Shown in pieces: positions 1 through 10,970 of a DNA stretch of 64,000 nucleotides. A program made the translations under genes and the position numbers. The DNA is from Emydura subglobosa. Its lineage: Eukaryota; Chordata; Testudines; Chelidae. The DNA is taken from assembly GCA_007922225.1 (NCBI GenBank), contig ML679973.1:6610597-6674596 (forward strand). Reading direction: 5' to 3'. The notes below the pieces were generated by a model, which was not told where the DNA came from, made no database searches, and worked only from the letters and a program-made list of their open reading frames with translations. Each line of letters starts with the position of its first letter. The first letter of the stretch is position 1.

Positions 1-59
1 ACTGGGAGAGCAGCACTGGGAAGGGAAGGGAGAGGTGAAGACCCTGAGTCAAATGCAGA

Positions 60-195
60 GTTTGGGGTGGGGGAGAGATGAAGCAATGAAAAAAGAGAGG
101 GAGAATTTAGTGAAAGGAGAAAAGAGGAAGATTGATGAGATGTTGGGGGGAGAGGGGATTAATTGGTCTTGTGGGAGGGAAAGAGAGATTCAAAG
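60..195. repeat. purine-rich (GA-rich) low-complexity tract
   Basis: The plus strand here is almost all A and G, with runs such as ggggggagagggg. No repeat unit is kept, so this is low-complexity sequence rather than a microsatellite. The small ORF across it has no recognisable domain. Confidence 0.5.
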
Positions 196-299
196 CTCTG
201 GGATGAGCACCTCAGAGTCTCTTCAGACTGGGCTCTCCGCCCCCTGCAGGAGGTGCAGTTCTCTTGTCCTCAGACAGGACCTCGTTAATTTCAGCTCCT

Positions 300-470
300 C
301 GGCTCACTTCCTCCCGTTAACGCCTTTCTGTTAATTACCATTTTTTCAGCGCTGTTTTGACTGTTAAAAAATGCTGTTGTTTTTTTTTTTAAATAAGCTG
401 ATTAAAAGAGGCTGCTCATTAGCATAAGCTCCTGGCCGTTCAGCCCTCTTCCTAATTAAAAGCACTCATC
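300..470. promoter_or_regulatory. candidate conserved noncoding element (AT-rich, homeodomain sites)
   Basis: An unrepetitive AT-rich block with several homeodomain-type cores: TTAATTACC near 330, CTGATTAAAAG near 399, CATTAGCATAA near 417 and CCTAATTAAAAG near 451. No repeat family is recognised. Composition and site clustering resemble vertebrate developmental enhancers, but conservation cannot be tested here, so this is inference. Confidence 0.3.
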
Positions 471-2120
471 TGTGGAGACCTCGATTCTCCCCTGTCCTCC
501 AGGCTGGCTTTTTGGACATCTTTCCATGGCAGTTTGTTTTAGTTCACTCCTCCTTCTTTTTGTAGTTTCCTCTCCATCAGCTTGGCGGCTGAGGATGGCA
601 GAGGCTGTGAAAGGGGTTTGGGGGGCAGGTTGGGGCTTACTATTTTGTAATAGGAAAACAGAATAATTTTACTGTACCTGAAAGCTTCATTTTAAGATTA
701 TCGTTGCTTGCTTTGGATTAGGAAAGTGACCCCCAGGTCCTGGGAGACACTTCCTGGGGCTGTGATCTCATGAGCTAAATAGGGTTGGACTGCATGGGAG
801 ACCTACAATGCAAAGTCAAGGTGCTGTCAACAGTACAGCATGTTGTGCATTTCCTCCCAATCAGTAGTGCACCAGTACCCCAGGATGAGATTAGCAGCTG
901 CTGTGCTGCAGGAGGAGGTGTCTCTGTGGTGAGATATAAATGTCCTGATCACCTGTAGATGTCACAGAGCCTGACATTTTTATCTCCAATGTCCTGGCGG
1001 ATTCCAAACCAATAATTCCGGTCTGTCTCCATAGTTCACCCTGTGGTTTTAATTAGATAACACTTCCTTCTTCTTCACATTTCCTTAACTGTTGCATGCT
1101 GTTTCTGGGTGGTATCTCTAAGCAGTGGCCAAGTTCAGCATCAGAGGTGGCTGCATTTCAGCACATGGGAGGGGACTTCTCCGAGGGCACACAGGATGCC
1201 TGTGATGGATCCCAGGACTGGAAGTTGGGAGTTCTACAGACTGTGTTCAACACCTTTTAAGTAACCGGGGATAAAACCTTGCAGCAGGTTTCTGAATGGT
1301 GCTGAACATGGGCTATCTTGGCTACACTTGTGTCTTGACTGTGATCATTTTTGTAGGGCAGAACATCTCTTTGTTACTGGCAACGTCACCCACTGAGTGA
1401 GAGGAAATACACATCCTTGACAGCCCCAACTCCTGGCCTGGTACAGAAGGAAAAGATGACTTAAAATGATATCGCTGTGAAATCCTTTTTTTAAAATATT
1501 TCCTATGTGCTGTGAACGATCTGGGATCTTAAACCATTTCCCTGTTTAGTTGCTTTCCTTAGAAGCCCTTCCAGTTCACTTATAAAATGTGGCTGTAGAC
1601 AGAGAACCTCTTCTCCCTGCTTAACAGGCTCATTCATCAGCTATAGCCACGCTCCACTCGGTGCAGCTCAAGGGGATGGGGGCAAAGATCCCTGGTGCTG
1701 GGGTTGGCCTAGGAGACCCTTTGCCCTCAGGACAACTTGGAGCAATCTCAGGGCTCCCTGGCAGGGGCCGCTGGGCCAGCAGGGAAACACTGAAGCACCC
1801 GCAGTCCCTTTCACTCACTGTGCCTCCAACGCATTCTTTCAATGCTGGGAACTGCAAAAGGAGGCCCCACAGACAAGCTGCACACTGGGGGAATGCTCTG
1901 GTGGCTGGTTCAGTTGGTTTATAGCTTCCTTACACTAATAGAACAGGAGCTGACATAGCTAAGGGAGAGTGAGCTGGAGCCTAATTTGGTTGAGGCGTGA
2001 GCGGTAAACCTGCCATCTATAGTGAGCCGCAGACTCTTTCATATTGGGGATGATGTAAGAGGCAGAAAGAAGCAGCTGATTTTCAGATCCAGGAGAAGTT
2101 TGTGGTTCTGAAAGGATGGA
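471..2120. other. unique sequence, nothing recognised
   Basis: Mixed-composition noncoding sequence. ORFs at 472-666, 1630-1857 and 1661-1924 are short, overlap on opposite strands and show no domain or splice context. No repeat family was recognised with confidence. Confidence 0.5.
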
Positions 2121-2127
2121 AACACCA

Positions 2128-2220
2128 GGCCTGATTGTCCTTTCATTTACACCAGTGGAACTCCACTGAGATTGGTGAAGTGACTCCTGATTTACATTTT
2201 GTGTCTGAAACGAAAATCGG
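2128..2220. mobile_element. MITE-like fragment, GGCCTGATT end
   Basis: The block starts ggcctgattgtcc and holds ttacaccagtgg and gatttacat segments. These resemble a common reptilian palindromic MITE family with ends like GGCCTGATTCT and inner GTGTAA/TTACAC pairs. The far end is eroded. Sequence near 2490-2600 (taactcccc, gtgtgtaaaaaccc) may be a second fragment of the same kind. Confidence 0.35.
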
Positions 2221-2959
2221 CTCCAATATCTTTTGACTGTGCCCATTTGAACTGGAATCACTGCGGGAGAGTAGCTGCAGAACTGCACAGGGTCACTTCA
2301 GAGAGTGACTTTGTCAAATCGGGCTGCCCTTTAACTGACTTATATTCTAATGCCCACCCGCTTGCTTCTCCTTTCTCTTTCCCCATCTAGACGCAATGGT
2401 GGCTGTCAATCTCCTGCCATGCCTCTGTGTCAGACTCCTCTTAGAGGTTGTGTTCTGTGCAAGGGTTGTCTTCAGGTTGGACTGTGCATGCTGGCAAGGG
2501 GGCATGAATTGCTTCTCACTTTTACCTGCGTAGATGAGGAGTAACTCCCCTAAAGCCAGCGGGGCTACACGTGTGTAAAAACCCAGATAGGAGATCAAGC
2601 CCCAGGTATGTGTTCAAATAAAGCATGGCTACAGAGTAATTAATATTTAAAAGGTCAGGAACAATGTTCTCAGCTCTGACTTTTTATTTTCTTTCTTGCA
2701 ACTCCTCTACTTATTTGACTGTGTTGTCAAAGATCTCAGGCAGACTTAGGTCTGGCATGAAATAAGTCATGTCAACAGCCTGAATAATCAAGAGGAGGTG
2801 GAAAGGTCAAGCTGGGACAGTAGCTTCTGATGAAGGGCCGCGTTTGTTCCTGGTTTAACTTTGTTGCTATTCAGTGGAGTTACACCAAGGATGTACGTGG
2901 CACGAGGCGTTGGTTCCACCGCCTCTCTGGCCTTATCTCGACTAATCAAGCCTCACCTT
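2221..2959. other. unique sequence with possible weak MITE remnants
   Basis: No gene seen. 2490-2600 and 2850-2895 (tggagttacacc) recall the MITE family at 2128, too eroded to bound. ORFs here overlap on both strands without domain content. Confidence 0.4.
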
Positions 2960-2964
2960 CCAGA

Positions 2965-3260
2965 GGCAGGCAAACATTATTATCCCATTTCATAGATGGG
3001 GAAACTGAGGCTGGGGACTTCATGAGCAGGAGTAGAAATCGCACTGACCTTAGGATGATAACACTTTGCTCTGATACGTTGCTTTTCATCACTACAACTC
3101 AAAGTGCTCTGTAGAAGGAGGTCTGGTTAATTCCCTATCTTATAAGTAGGGAAACTGAGTCACATCGCGTTGCCACGGTAACGCAACACATCAGCAGCAG
3201 AGCCGCAAATGGAACCCCCAGCTCCTGACACTTGTCCAAAGCCTTGTCCAATGGACCCCA
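2965..3260 (-). repeat. two MIR-type SINE fragments
   Basis: Positions 2978-3010 read tattatcccatttcatagatggggaaactgagg, in pieces the reverse complement of the MIR core. A second copy at 3125-3165 keeps agtagggaaactgagtcac. Both are minus-strand MIR cores without clear ends. Confidence 0.6.
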
Positions 3261-3326
3261 CAGCCTTCCATAAGAGCCTTGTAAAGACTTGTGGGTTAGG
3301 CCCTATGGGCCTGTCTGCCTGAGTTT

Positions 3327-3588
3327 GGAGCAAGCCTCCCAGCCCAGGTAGACAGACTTGTGTTAGTGGAGCTCATGCTCATGTGCTAAAAATAGCTGTG
3401 TGGGCGTTGCGGCTCTGGTGAGCACTCAGACCAGCCACCCGAGCCAAAGCCCCCACCCCCCGGGTTTGAGCTCGGCCGGCTAGTGCCGGTCTCTCGTCCG
3501 AGTCTCTGCTGGCACTGCAGTGTTCCCGCAGCTATTAGCAAGTTAGCTTGAGCCCATCTGCCTGGGCTGGGAAGGTTGTTTTTACCTG
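3327..3588. mobile_element. CpG-enriched palindromic MITE
   Basis: The left end reads ggagcaagcctcccagccca and the right end, reverse-complemented, reads with cttcccagcccaggcaga. The inner arms also match: tgctaaaaatagctgtg on the left against ttgctaatagctgcggg on the right arm reverse-complemented. The centre is GC- and CpG-rich (ctcggccggc). This is a long, imperfect inverted repeat of about 260 bp, as expected of a non-autonomous DNA transposon. It has no coding capacity, and the small ORF on the minus strand inside it is chance. Confidence 0.6.
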
Positions 3589-4113
3589 CCATGTGGACAG
3601 ACCCTAGGAAACTCTGGCATGGGCATCCAAGCTGGGAGTCTTGCAGTGGGATAGGGATCAGCTGTCTGGCCCCTCTGCAGCATGATACAGTAATGTGTCA
3701 ACAGGTGAACAAGGGAGTTTGAAGCAGGAGGGAGGGAACCAGTTCATGGAGGTGAGACGGTCTCATCCTTTCCCAGCAGTAGCAGCACTGTTTCACAGTT
3801 AAGTCCCCTGTCTTCTTCCTCCTTCCTTGGACAAAGTCAGCTCTGTGAGGGATGATTCACCAGGCCATGGTGTTGATTACAACAGGAGGGAGACCTCACA
3901 CTGGGGGTTCTCAGAGTTGTTATAGAAAGGTCACCTGAACTGGCGGTGCTATTTCCTTTCTCCTCAAGCCCCCTCTCTCCCGAAACTCCATGCCAGCAAG
4001 GCCATTTCAAACACAGTTCTCTTTCCTCCTTCTCTAAGCTCTCATCCTGGGAGGAATCGAGGGATTACTAGTGCATGTGTTGCAATGAAGGAGGCAACTG
4101 AGGAACATGACAA
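3589..4113. other. unique sequence, nothing recognised
   Basis: Noncoding, mixed composition, no repeat or gene recognised. Confidence 0.5.
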
Positions 4114-4199
4114 GTGTCAGTGCAGTAGGACTTAACCTGAGACACATTTTCAGTCCATGCGGTGTCAGTGCAGTACGACTTAACCGAAAATGTCTCTCA
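4114..4199. repeat. compact direct repeat plus inverted repeat
   Basis: A 24-bp segment at 4114-4137 recurs at 4162-4185 with one mismatch. The 14 bp just after the first copy (tgagacacattttc, 4138-4151) recur just after the second copy in inverted orientation (gaaaatgtctctca, 4186-4199) with one mismatch. The order is A, B, 10-bp spacer, A', inverted B. See findings for a possible origin. Confidence 0.85.
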
Positions 4200-4710
4200 G
4201 TTTCACCCTGCTATCTCTCCCTTGGCTTACACCCCTACTGATCCCCACATATATATCTGCAGGAGTGTGTCAGTGAGAGCGCAGGGAGTGTATTGTCGGA
4301 AGAAGGGAGCTAGCTGTGTTCCCAGTCGCTCCCTTGGGGAAGGCACCCATCCAGTTTTGGCAGCTCCAGGACATTTTTAAAAACCCAGGTGGGGACAAAA
4401 TGAATATAGTCACCATGTGTCTCTTATGTGACTGTTTTCTCTGGGGTTGACTCAGGCACATCAGTAACCTGTGGATGGAAAAGTGCCTGACATGAACTGC
4501 TGTTCTGATGTAACGTCAGGTCTGATGCCACAAGGTGCAGTATCCCCTCAACCTATTGGCTACAGTAAGATACAAACTACCTAGCCGGGCCATTTTGCAG
4601 GTGGCAGCATAAGATTCAGAGATGAAAGGAATCAGTTAGTAAAGTCTCCCCGTGTGCTGGCTGTTGGCTGAGGGTAGGTGTGTTCCTGCAACTTTCCTTA
4701 GCTAAGTTCA
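4200..4710. other. unique sequence, nothing recognised
   Basis: Noncoding. Small ORFs on both strands, with no domain. Confidence 0.5.
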
Positions 4711-4752
4711 GCATCCGACAAAGTGGGTTTCTGCCCATGAAAGCTTATGCCC
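4711..4752 (+). ncRNA. decayed hammerhead-ribozyme-like motif
   Basis: Read as a hammerhead: the first core strand is CCGACAA at 4715-4721 (canonical CUGANGA). Stem II is GTGGG (4723-4727) with CCCAT (4734-4738), five pairs including one wobble. The GAAA core is at 4739-4742, then a two-pair stem III GC-TTAT-GC (4743-4750), then CC where UH is expected. Two core bases differ (U4 to C, G8 to A), and the base at 16.1 is C instead of U. Loss of G8 should abolish cleavage, so this would be a fossil. Confidence 0.45.
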
Positions 4753-4832
4753 AAATAAATTTGTTAGTCTTTAAGGTGGCACAGGACTCTTGCTGTTTTG
4801 CTAAAAACAGACTTACACGGCTACCCCTCTGG
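4711..4832 (+). mobile_element. reptilian retroelement tail, probably Penelope-like
   Basis: The block contains aagtgggtttctgcccat, gaaagcttatgcccaaataa, ttgttagtctttaaggtg and acacggctacccctct. This is a very abundant repeat tail in turtles and crocodilians. Penelope-like retroelements are known to carry hammerhead ribozyme motifs, and the first 42 nt have that layout. The Penelope assignment rests on recall of the family, not on a database match. Confidence 0.55.
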
Positions 4833-5439
4833 AACGCATTAGGTCAGACTGGGACTCTCCCGACCATAGGCAGAGCTTTGCTGGGTGGCCCTGCCCTGGG
4901 GTTAGCCAGCTGGCTAGTCTGAATTTATCTCACGTGGAAGTCATTCCTTGCAGACCTGACACATGCAGGATGGAATGTACAAGTCTAAGGACTCAGTGAT
5001 TTCCTTGGATTTGCCAAAAGCTTGAAAGCGGGAGGGGGGGCAGTCCTGATTCTCTGGTGTGGGGTGTCATGAAGGAGGGAAAGTTACTGAGATTCTTACA
5101 GGTCATGGAGCTTTCAAATTCCTGCCTCAGGATTACTAACACCTTTCCAAGTTCTGGTCACTCCATGGGCTCGCCAGACAGTTCCAGCCGCCTTGTGCCT
5201 ATTCACAGCAACAGTACTTTCTTCTGATCCACAATGCTAATACCACAGAGAGAGAGCCTGCAGAAAACCCTATATTAGACAGAGATTCTCAGTTCTTAAT
5301 CTCATGTTCCTGGATAGCAACTGGAGAGCAGGAAAGTTCAGACTTCCCCTTCCCCCTATCCCTCTATCAGCTAAATTGCCAAAAGTTCCTTTCATTCTCA
5401 AGAATTGTTGTAATAATAAAAAATATATGAACATGTACA
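4833..5439. other. unique sequence, nothing recognised
   Basis: Noncoding. No gene or repeat recognised. Confidence 0.5.
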
Positions 5440-5660
5440 TAGCCCTTTAAAAGTTCAAAGCATTACATAAACTCCAATCAATCTTCACAAAACCTCTGTG
5501 AGGTAGGCGTTATCCCCATTTACCAGTGAGGAAACTGAAGCCTATTTAGGTGAAGTGACTTGCCCCAGTTCATAGAGTGGGTCAGTGGCAGAGCTGAGCT
5601 GAGGTTAGAACCCCAGATGTTCTGACTCTCAGCCCTGTGCTCATTTCTCCAGAGCCTACT
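5440..5660 (-). repeat. MIR-type SINE
   Basis: Contains ttatccccatttaccagtg, gaggaaactgaagcc, gaagtgacttgcccc and gtggcagagctgag in MIR order, reverse complement of the MIR consensus. It is a long copy with its 3' tail side at the left. Confidence 0.8.
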
Positions 5661-6639
5661 TCTTCTTGGCACACAGGCTGTTGTTCCTCATAGCACAGAG
5701 AGAGGCAAGAGTTGAAAGAGGGGGTGGAGGGAGAGTAACAAGGCCTAACCTAACACAGAGTGGAAATCCACAGCCTTCCTGCTCACTGTACGAAATACAG
5801 AAGACATCAGAGACTTGAAGACCTATACTGATCTGTCAAAATCTAGACCCAGAGCCCTCAGACGCTAGAGAAGACTGGATGATCTGGGTCTGAATTGTAT
5901 GGCTCCGGCCCAGTGCTAATCCAAAGGGGGCTTCATACTCAGATCCAACTCCTGCTGCTGCATATTGCTTTTTCAAACTCTGTTCCTTTGCATTCTGCGG
6001 GGCTGCCGACCTGTTCAGTTGCTATTTACTTTCTCCAGTCTCGTCCCTTATTCACTCTCTTACTTCCCCATCCTTCCTTGCTGACAATTACCCCAACTCT
6101 TAGGCATCCTGCCTGCTGAGCCAGGATGCCAACTGTATGGCCGCAGGGTAAGTCAAGATGGGGCACAAAGGGTTATGCTGTGAGAAGAAGAATGTAACGT
6201 GGCAGACTTACTAGGGCAAGAGATTCTGAACTTCTAATCAAAGAGCTGTGCATTTGCTAGCACCGGCCCTGCTCCAAGTAGTGCATCAAGTTTGTAAGGT
6301 CTCTGCTCTCATCTAAGGAACCAGACCTTTTCCCTGCCTGAACTAGAACAAGAAAAAACCCTGACACTAGGTCTAATTAATGAAAACCCAATTTCACAGC
6401 CCATTACTCCACACAGCGAGGTAGGAGGAAGGTGGTGTGGGGGAGGGGCTTGAACAAACATGGGCGGGTGTGTGTGTAGACCTCCTGGTCACCCATAGCC
6501 AAAAGGATGGGTAACCATGACTGACAGTGTTTCCCTGCCAGCTGACAGCTTTAGGCTCCATTAACGCAGAACTCAACAGAAGGCACAAAAAGGAGGGGGG
6601 AGAATCTTTCAAAAGCCAACAGCATCATTTTGCTTCATT
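5661..6639. other. unique sequence, nothing recognised
   Basis: Noncoding. Overlapping short ORFs at 6394-6612 (-) and 6527-6754 (+) have no domain. Confidence 0.5.
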
Positions 6640-7030
6640 AGCAGGGCTGCTGCACTTCAATCTCCCCCGCCGCCCCCTTTCCACCCTAGCCCCATTCCTT
6701 TTCCCTTGCTTTCCGTTTCATTTAACTGAAGGCAATTCATCTCGTTTTAATTAATTTTTACTTGCAGCGTTATCACCCTAAGTATAAAGGCAAAAAGTTG
6801 TTTTTTTTAATTACAAAGCTAACGGCATTAATTACCAGTACAGTAAATGCATCAACGCAGGAGAGCCAAGTGGTGTTTGGAGGCAGCGAGCAGCCACGAC
6901 AGCTGCAAAGGGTTTTTATTTAACAGTTTCACCACGGAGGAGCCTCTCTTTGGAGAAGGAGCCCGAGAATTTTAAAACGAAAGGCAGCTCGAGACTTGAC
7001 ATCTGAAAGTGAGGCAACATGTGAGAAATG
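6640..7030. promoter_or_regulatory. candidate conserved noncoding element
   Basis: Unique block with dense homeodomain-type sites: gttttaattaattttta near 6744, tttttttaattacaaag near 6801 and gcattaattaccag near 6825. A pyrimidine-rich stretch precedes it. No repeat family fits. Enhancer function is inferred only from composition and motif density. Confidence 0.35.
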
Positions 7031-7424
7031 CATCACGAGCATGTCCCCGCGCAGGGTGAGAGTCTGGACAGCTGGATAATTTCCCTGGGAGGCCTTCCGA
7101 GATGTAGTATTTGTGGAGTTCTGACTACGAAACAGAGAAAAGCTTGAACAGAAGTTTGGGGAAGCCCAGATCTGAGGTCTGGGCCCATCTCCATGAGGTC
7201 GATCTGAACCGTCTTCACACCTGCTTTGAACCCCCTCAGACTCTGAGAAAGATAGGACATGGAACCAATCATCATGGCTCTGGTTTAGGAAGTACTTTGG
7301 GAAGTATAGAGAATGAACCTTAAAAGACTTAGAGATTCAACCCAAGGGTGGCTGCTTCTCCTAAATCCATTGTGGTAGAGTAGAAACAGAGCAGACTTGT
7401 GATATGATGGGTTGAAAGTTGAAA
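7031..7424. other. unique sequence, nothing recognised
   Basis: Noncoding. ORFs on both strands overlap (7033-7275 -, 7111-7323 +) and show no domain. Confidence 0.45.
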
Positions 7425-7820
7425 GGCACGTCTACACTACACACTCTTTTCGGAGGCATGTAGAATACATACGACGTGCCCCCCTAGCATGTGTATAAAT
7501 AGCAATGTAGATGGTGAGGCACTGCTTAGGTGAGCAAAGGCACAGTTGAACCCTATAAATCTGTACCGAGATATGCACCCTACCCAGCTCTCTACTTGTC
7601 AAGTAATGCATCCTCCATCTACACTGCTATTTTTAGTGAATTAGTGTCCCATTTCCCACTGCTGGAAGTTTTGTCCACTGCCTCCCCCACCTAGAGCCTT
7701 TCATAGACACGTAGCTACACACATAATGTGGACACAGCCTGCTTTTCACTCTGGTGTGTAGCTAGCTACACATACCCTGCACAATGCGGCAGGTGGTGTG
7801 CATGCAGTGTAGACATAGCC
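7425..7820. mobile_element. MITE, GTCTACACT family (Harbinger-like)
   Basis: The left end reads ggcacgtctacactacacac. The right end, reverse-complemented, reads ggctatgtctacactgcatg. The internal gctacacacataatgtgg and gtgtagctagctacacat add palindromic structure. It is about 396 bp with no ORF. A clean target duplication is not seen at this copy. Confidence 0.7.
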
Positions 7821-10069
7821 TATATAAATATGATGGCATGGGCTGCCATAGGATCTTTACATGTAATATACCGCTAGGTGTGCGGAAAGATACCCAAAGG
7901 CTTTGAGGGGAATGGCATTTTGATTAATCACATTCCTTCAAACGCAAGTAGAGAGCAGCTGCCTGTCTTGAAATGTCATGTCTTGAAATGTTACAGCTTT
8001 GGAAATGGGTCCGTACTGCAGAGTTTGGTTTCAGATCACGGGGATTTGGTTAGTTCCACTATGGAGACGTGGTGGAACATTGGTCCAGAAAGTCCAACGT
8101 AACAAGCAATTTGGTTTGAGTAGGAATTAGTTGTGGAGGGCCAGTTCCTGACTCGAATCTGCTGCGTGGAGACCTCAGTACATGAGGTTCCTTGGGTAAG
8201 GAGAAAAGCCATACTTGTGAGTGCTGGGGAAAGCTCCTACCACCAGCAACCACATAACTACTCATTTACATGAGCTCCCCATCCCTTCAACAGCTCCTTT
8301 TCCCTTAGAAAGAGCCCTCCTACCAACGGGGTAAAAGAAAAAGTTAAAAATTTCTTATGCTTTAAGGAAGTTGCGCCAGGAAAAGGAGATCTGGTTATGC
8401 TTACCAGTTGGGAAAGGCAGGCTCTGATGGCAAGTAATTCTATATCCTGTAGCAGAAATAGCTGTGCGTATGTATAACCACAGGGCCCACCCATAGGGTA
8501 ATAGACCTTCCAGACATGAGAGGTGCTGTCTCTTGTAAGGAATGTACAGGCTTTCTGAGAGAGCTCCGCTTGTGGTATGAATGCCATAGGGATGCTAATT
8601 TTAGGCTTTTAGAAAGAGGTTGGCCTAGGGGTTTGAGAGTGGTTTTTTGCAAATTGTTCTCAGTGTAGCATGCAGGGCCAGCCAGAGAAAGGGCTGAAGA
8701 ACTCTGGATAAACGTATAGATGAAACAATATTTGCAATAGTGAAAAGGGCTTTAGTTTTACGAGGCAGTGGGGAACCATTGGCAGAAGGAGGAGACTATA
8801 CAGAACTGCCACAAGAAACCTGTGTGATGACTGAACTGGTTGGTCGGGATTATTTTAACTAGGTCAGCATGCCGAGGAGCAATCGAGTCACACAGTGATA
8901 CCTGCCAGCACAAGAGATGGGGCCCTGATTGCAAAATTCACATCTAGATCTGAAATTTCCATGCATGTTCCTATCTAGTGTTTTGTCTTGGCTGATTTCT
9001 GACTAGACCCTTGGTTGATTATGCAGTGGAGAAACCATCCCTCAGTGTCATCAGTTTCTTGAGCTCACTCTGCAGTTTCCCAAAAGGTGGGAGGCTGCGT
9101 TTGGTCTGGAGTAACATGTAGAGTCTAGCAGTGGCAAGACAAAAAGTGTAAGTAACAGTGACCATAATAAAATCTCAGGCAGTAGTTCTGTGACATGGAA
9201 CATCAAAATGGAGGAGGAGTTTTTTTTTAAAAAGAGGAAGTTAGTTAGAAAATAGTTGATGGGAAAACTTAGGAAATTAAAATCTATAGAATCAGCAGGG
9301 AGAGTGCTCTAAAAATCTCTTACTAGAGTCACAGGAGGTAGCACCAGACCTCAGGACTGACACAAAAAAGGGGAGAAACCAGTCCCATTGAATGGCAAGG
9401 TCTGTTCAGGCCAGAGAAGAACCCTTTAAAGTTTTTATATACAGTCCAAGTGATGCTAATACAATGGAATGTGAACTGCAGCAGGTGAGCCATACCGAGA
9501 CAGTTAAGAAGAAATTGGATGAACATCAGCAAAAATAACCCAGTAAATCACCAGGACAGTATCCCAGAGCAGCTCCCTCTTGACCTTTGCAAGCTCTGAC
9601 TTGGCATCCTAAAAAGCAGTCGCATTCCCTTGGCATCACCAAGATGGATCCCTGGCACCATGATACAGATTGGTGGTTGGAAATGTCACTTGCTCCTATC
9701 TTGGTTCCAAACTATGGAGCATCGTCCCAAAGTGGTGGGCATCGTTTTGCCACCCATGCACCCCGGGGTCCAATCCCAGCTAATGATGGCCATCCCACTC
9801 CAGGTACAAGCTATGAGGGAAAGGATGGCCTGTGATGGATCCTGGGCTATTCAGTGCTATGAATCAGTATCCTAGGAGCCAATGACCATCCCCCTCTCTG
9901 AGCTCTGGATTTGTATATTTCAAAACAGGGACAGCATTCTAGACTGCCATGAACACCCAGCTTAGCTATAAATCAGCTCCTAAAACTCCCCCCTCTCCTC
10001 CCATCGTTTCCCAGGCTCTGGGGCCTAGAATTAGCATCTCTGTCACCTTTTCAGTTTCATTCCGCAACC
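7821..10069. other. unique sequence, nothing recognised
   Basis: About 2.2 kb of noncoding sequence without a recognised repeat or exon. The two longest ORFs in overlapping frames near 9587-9875 share DNA but have no domain. Run of T/A at 9220-9233. Confidence 0.45.
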
Positions 10070-10260
10070 TTCTCCCTCTTTATTTATTTATTTTCCCCCA
10101 GAGGAGGAAAAATAAATATGCAAATGAAGGAGGAAAACTGGAAAGAAATGTAATTAAAATGTGTGTGTTTCTTTCTCTTCGAGTGCTGGAGGGTGGAATA
10201 GCAAATTGTTAAAAAGAAGAGCACTCAGAAAAAGGTTAAAGAGCTGAAAACTGATTACAC
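10070..10260. promoter_or_regulatory. candidate conserved noncoding element with octamer
   Basis: AT-rich unique block: tttatttatttattttcc, then aataaatatgcaaatgaagg and atgtaattaaaatgtg. A perfect octamer ATGCAAAT (POU-factor site) lies at 10118-10125, with a TAATTA core close by. No repeat match is recognised. Regulatory role is inferred. Confidence 0.35.
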
Positions 10261-10431
10261 TCTATTGAAAATGAAAGCAGGGTGGGGGCAGGTGAGATAT
10301 AGCATATTTAGATAGGGAAAGGATTCCGGGAGACTCTTGCTGGAGACAAGGCATTTTTTCACTATGAATTGCAGCCAGGTGTGCACTGCCTAGTAGCTCT
10401 GTAAAGTGGATTCAGTGACTCTGCATCAGGA

Positions 10432-10970
10432 GAATTCATAGGCTATGAGGTCAGAAGGGACCATTATGATCATCTAGTCTGACCTCCTGCACAATGCAGG
10501 CCACAGAACTTCACCCCCCCCCCCCCACACCCAACTCCTGTAATTAGACCCCCAACCTAAGACTGAATTACTGAAGTCCTCAAATAATGATTTAGAGACT
10601 TCAAGGTACAGAGAATCCACCAGCAAATGACCCATGCCGAATGCTACAGAGGAAGGGGAAAAAACCCAGGGCCTATGCCAATCTGCCCTGAGGGGAAATT
10701 CCTTCTTCACCCCAAATATGGTGATCAGCTAAACCCTGAGCATGGCTGGTGAGTCTTGCCCACAGACACCCAGAAAGAATTCTCTGTAGTAACTCAGAAC
10801 CCCCCCCCCCCCAACATCCCTTCACAGGCCATTGGGCATATTTACCACCAGTAGTCAAAGATGAGTCAATTGCCAAATTAGGCTGTCCCATCATACCATC
10901 CCCTACATAAACCAACTAAGCTCATTCTTGAAGCCGCTAGGTTTCTTGCCCCGACTATGCCCCTTGGAAG
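10432..10970 (-). repeat. CR1 3' UTR and tail
   Basis: On the plus strand it begins ataggctatgaggtcagaag and includes catctagtctgacctcctg, the reverse complement of the CR1 3' end. Two C runs (10507-10526 and 10801-10813) lie inside; on the CR1 sense strand these are poly-G. Overlapping small ORFs at 10474-10915 are UTR artefacts. Confidence 0.85.

Noticed and set aside
3405..3505. CpG island promoter
   Set aside because: The CpG-rich stretch is the centre of a palindromic MITE, and it is too short for an island.
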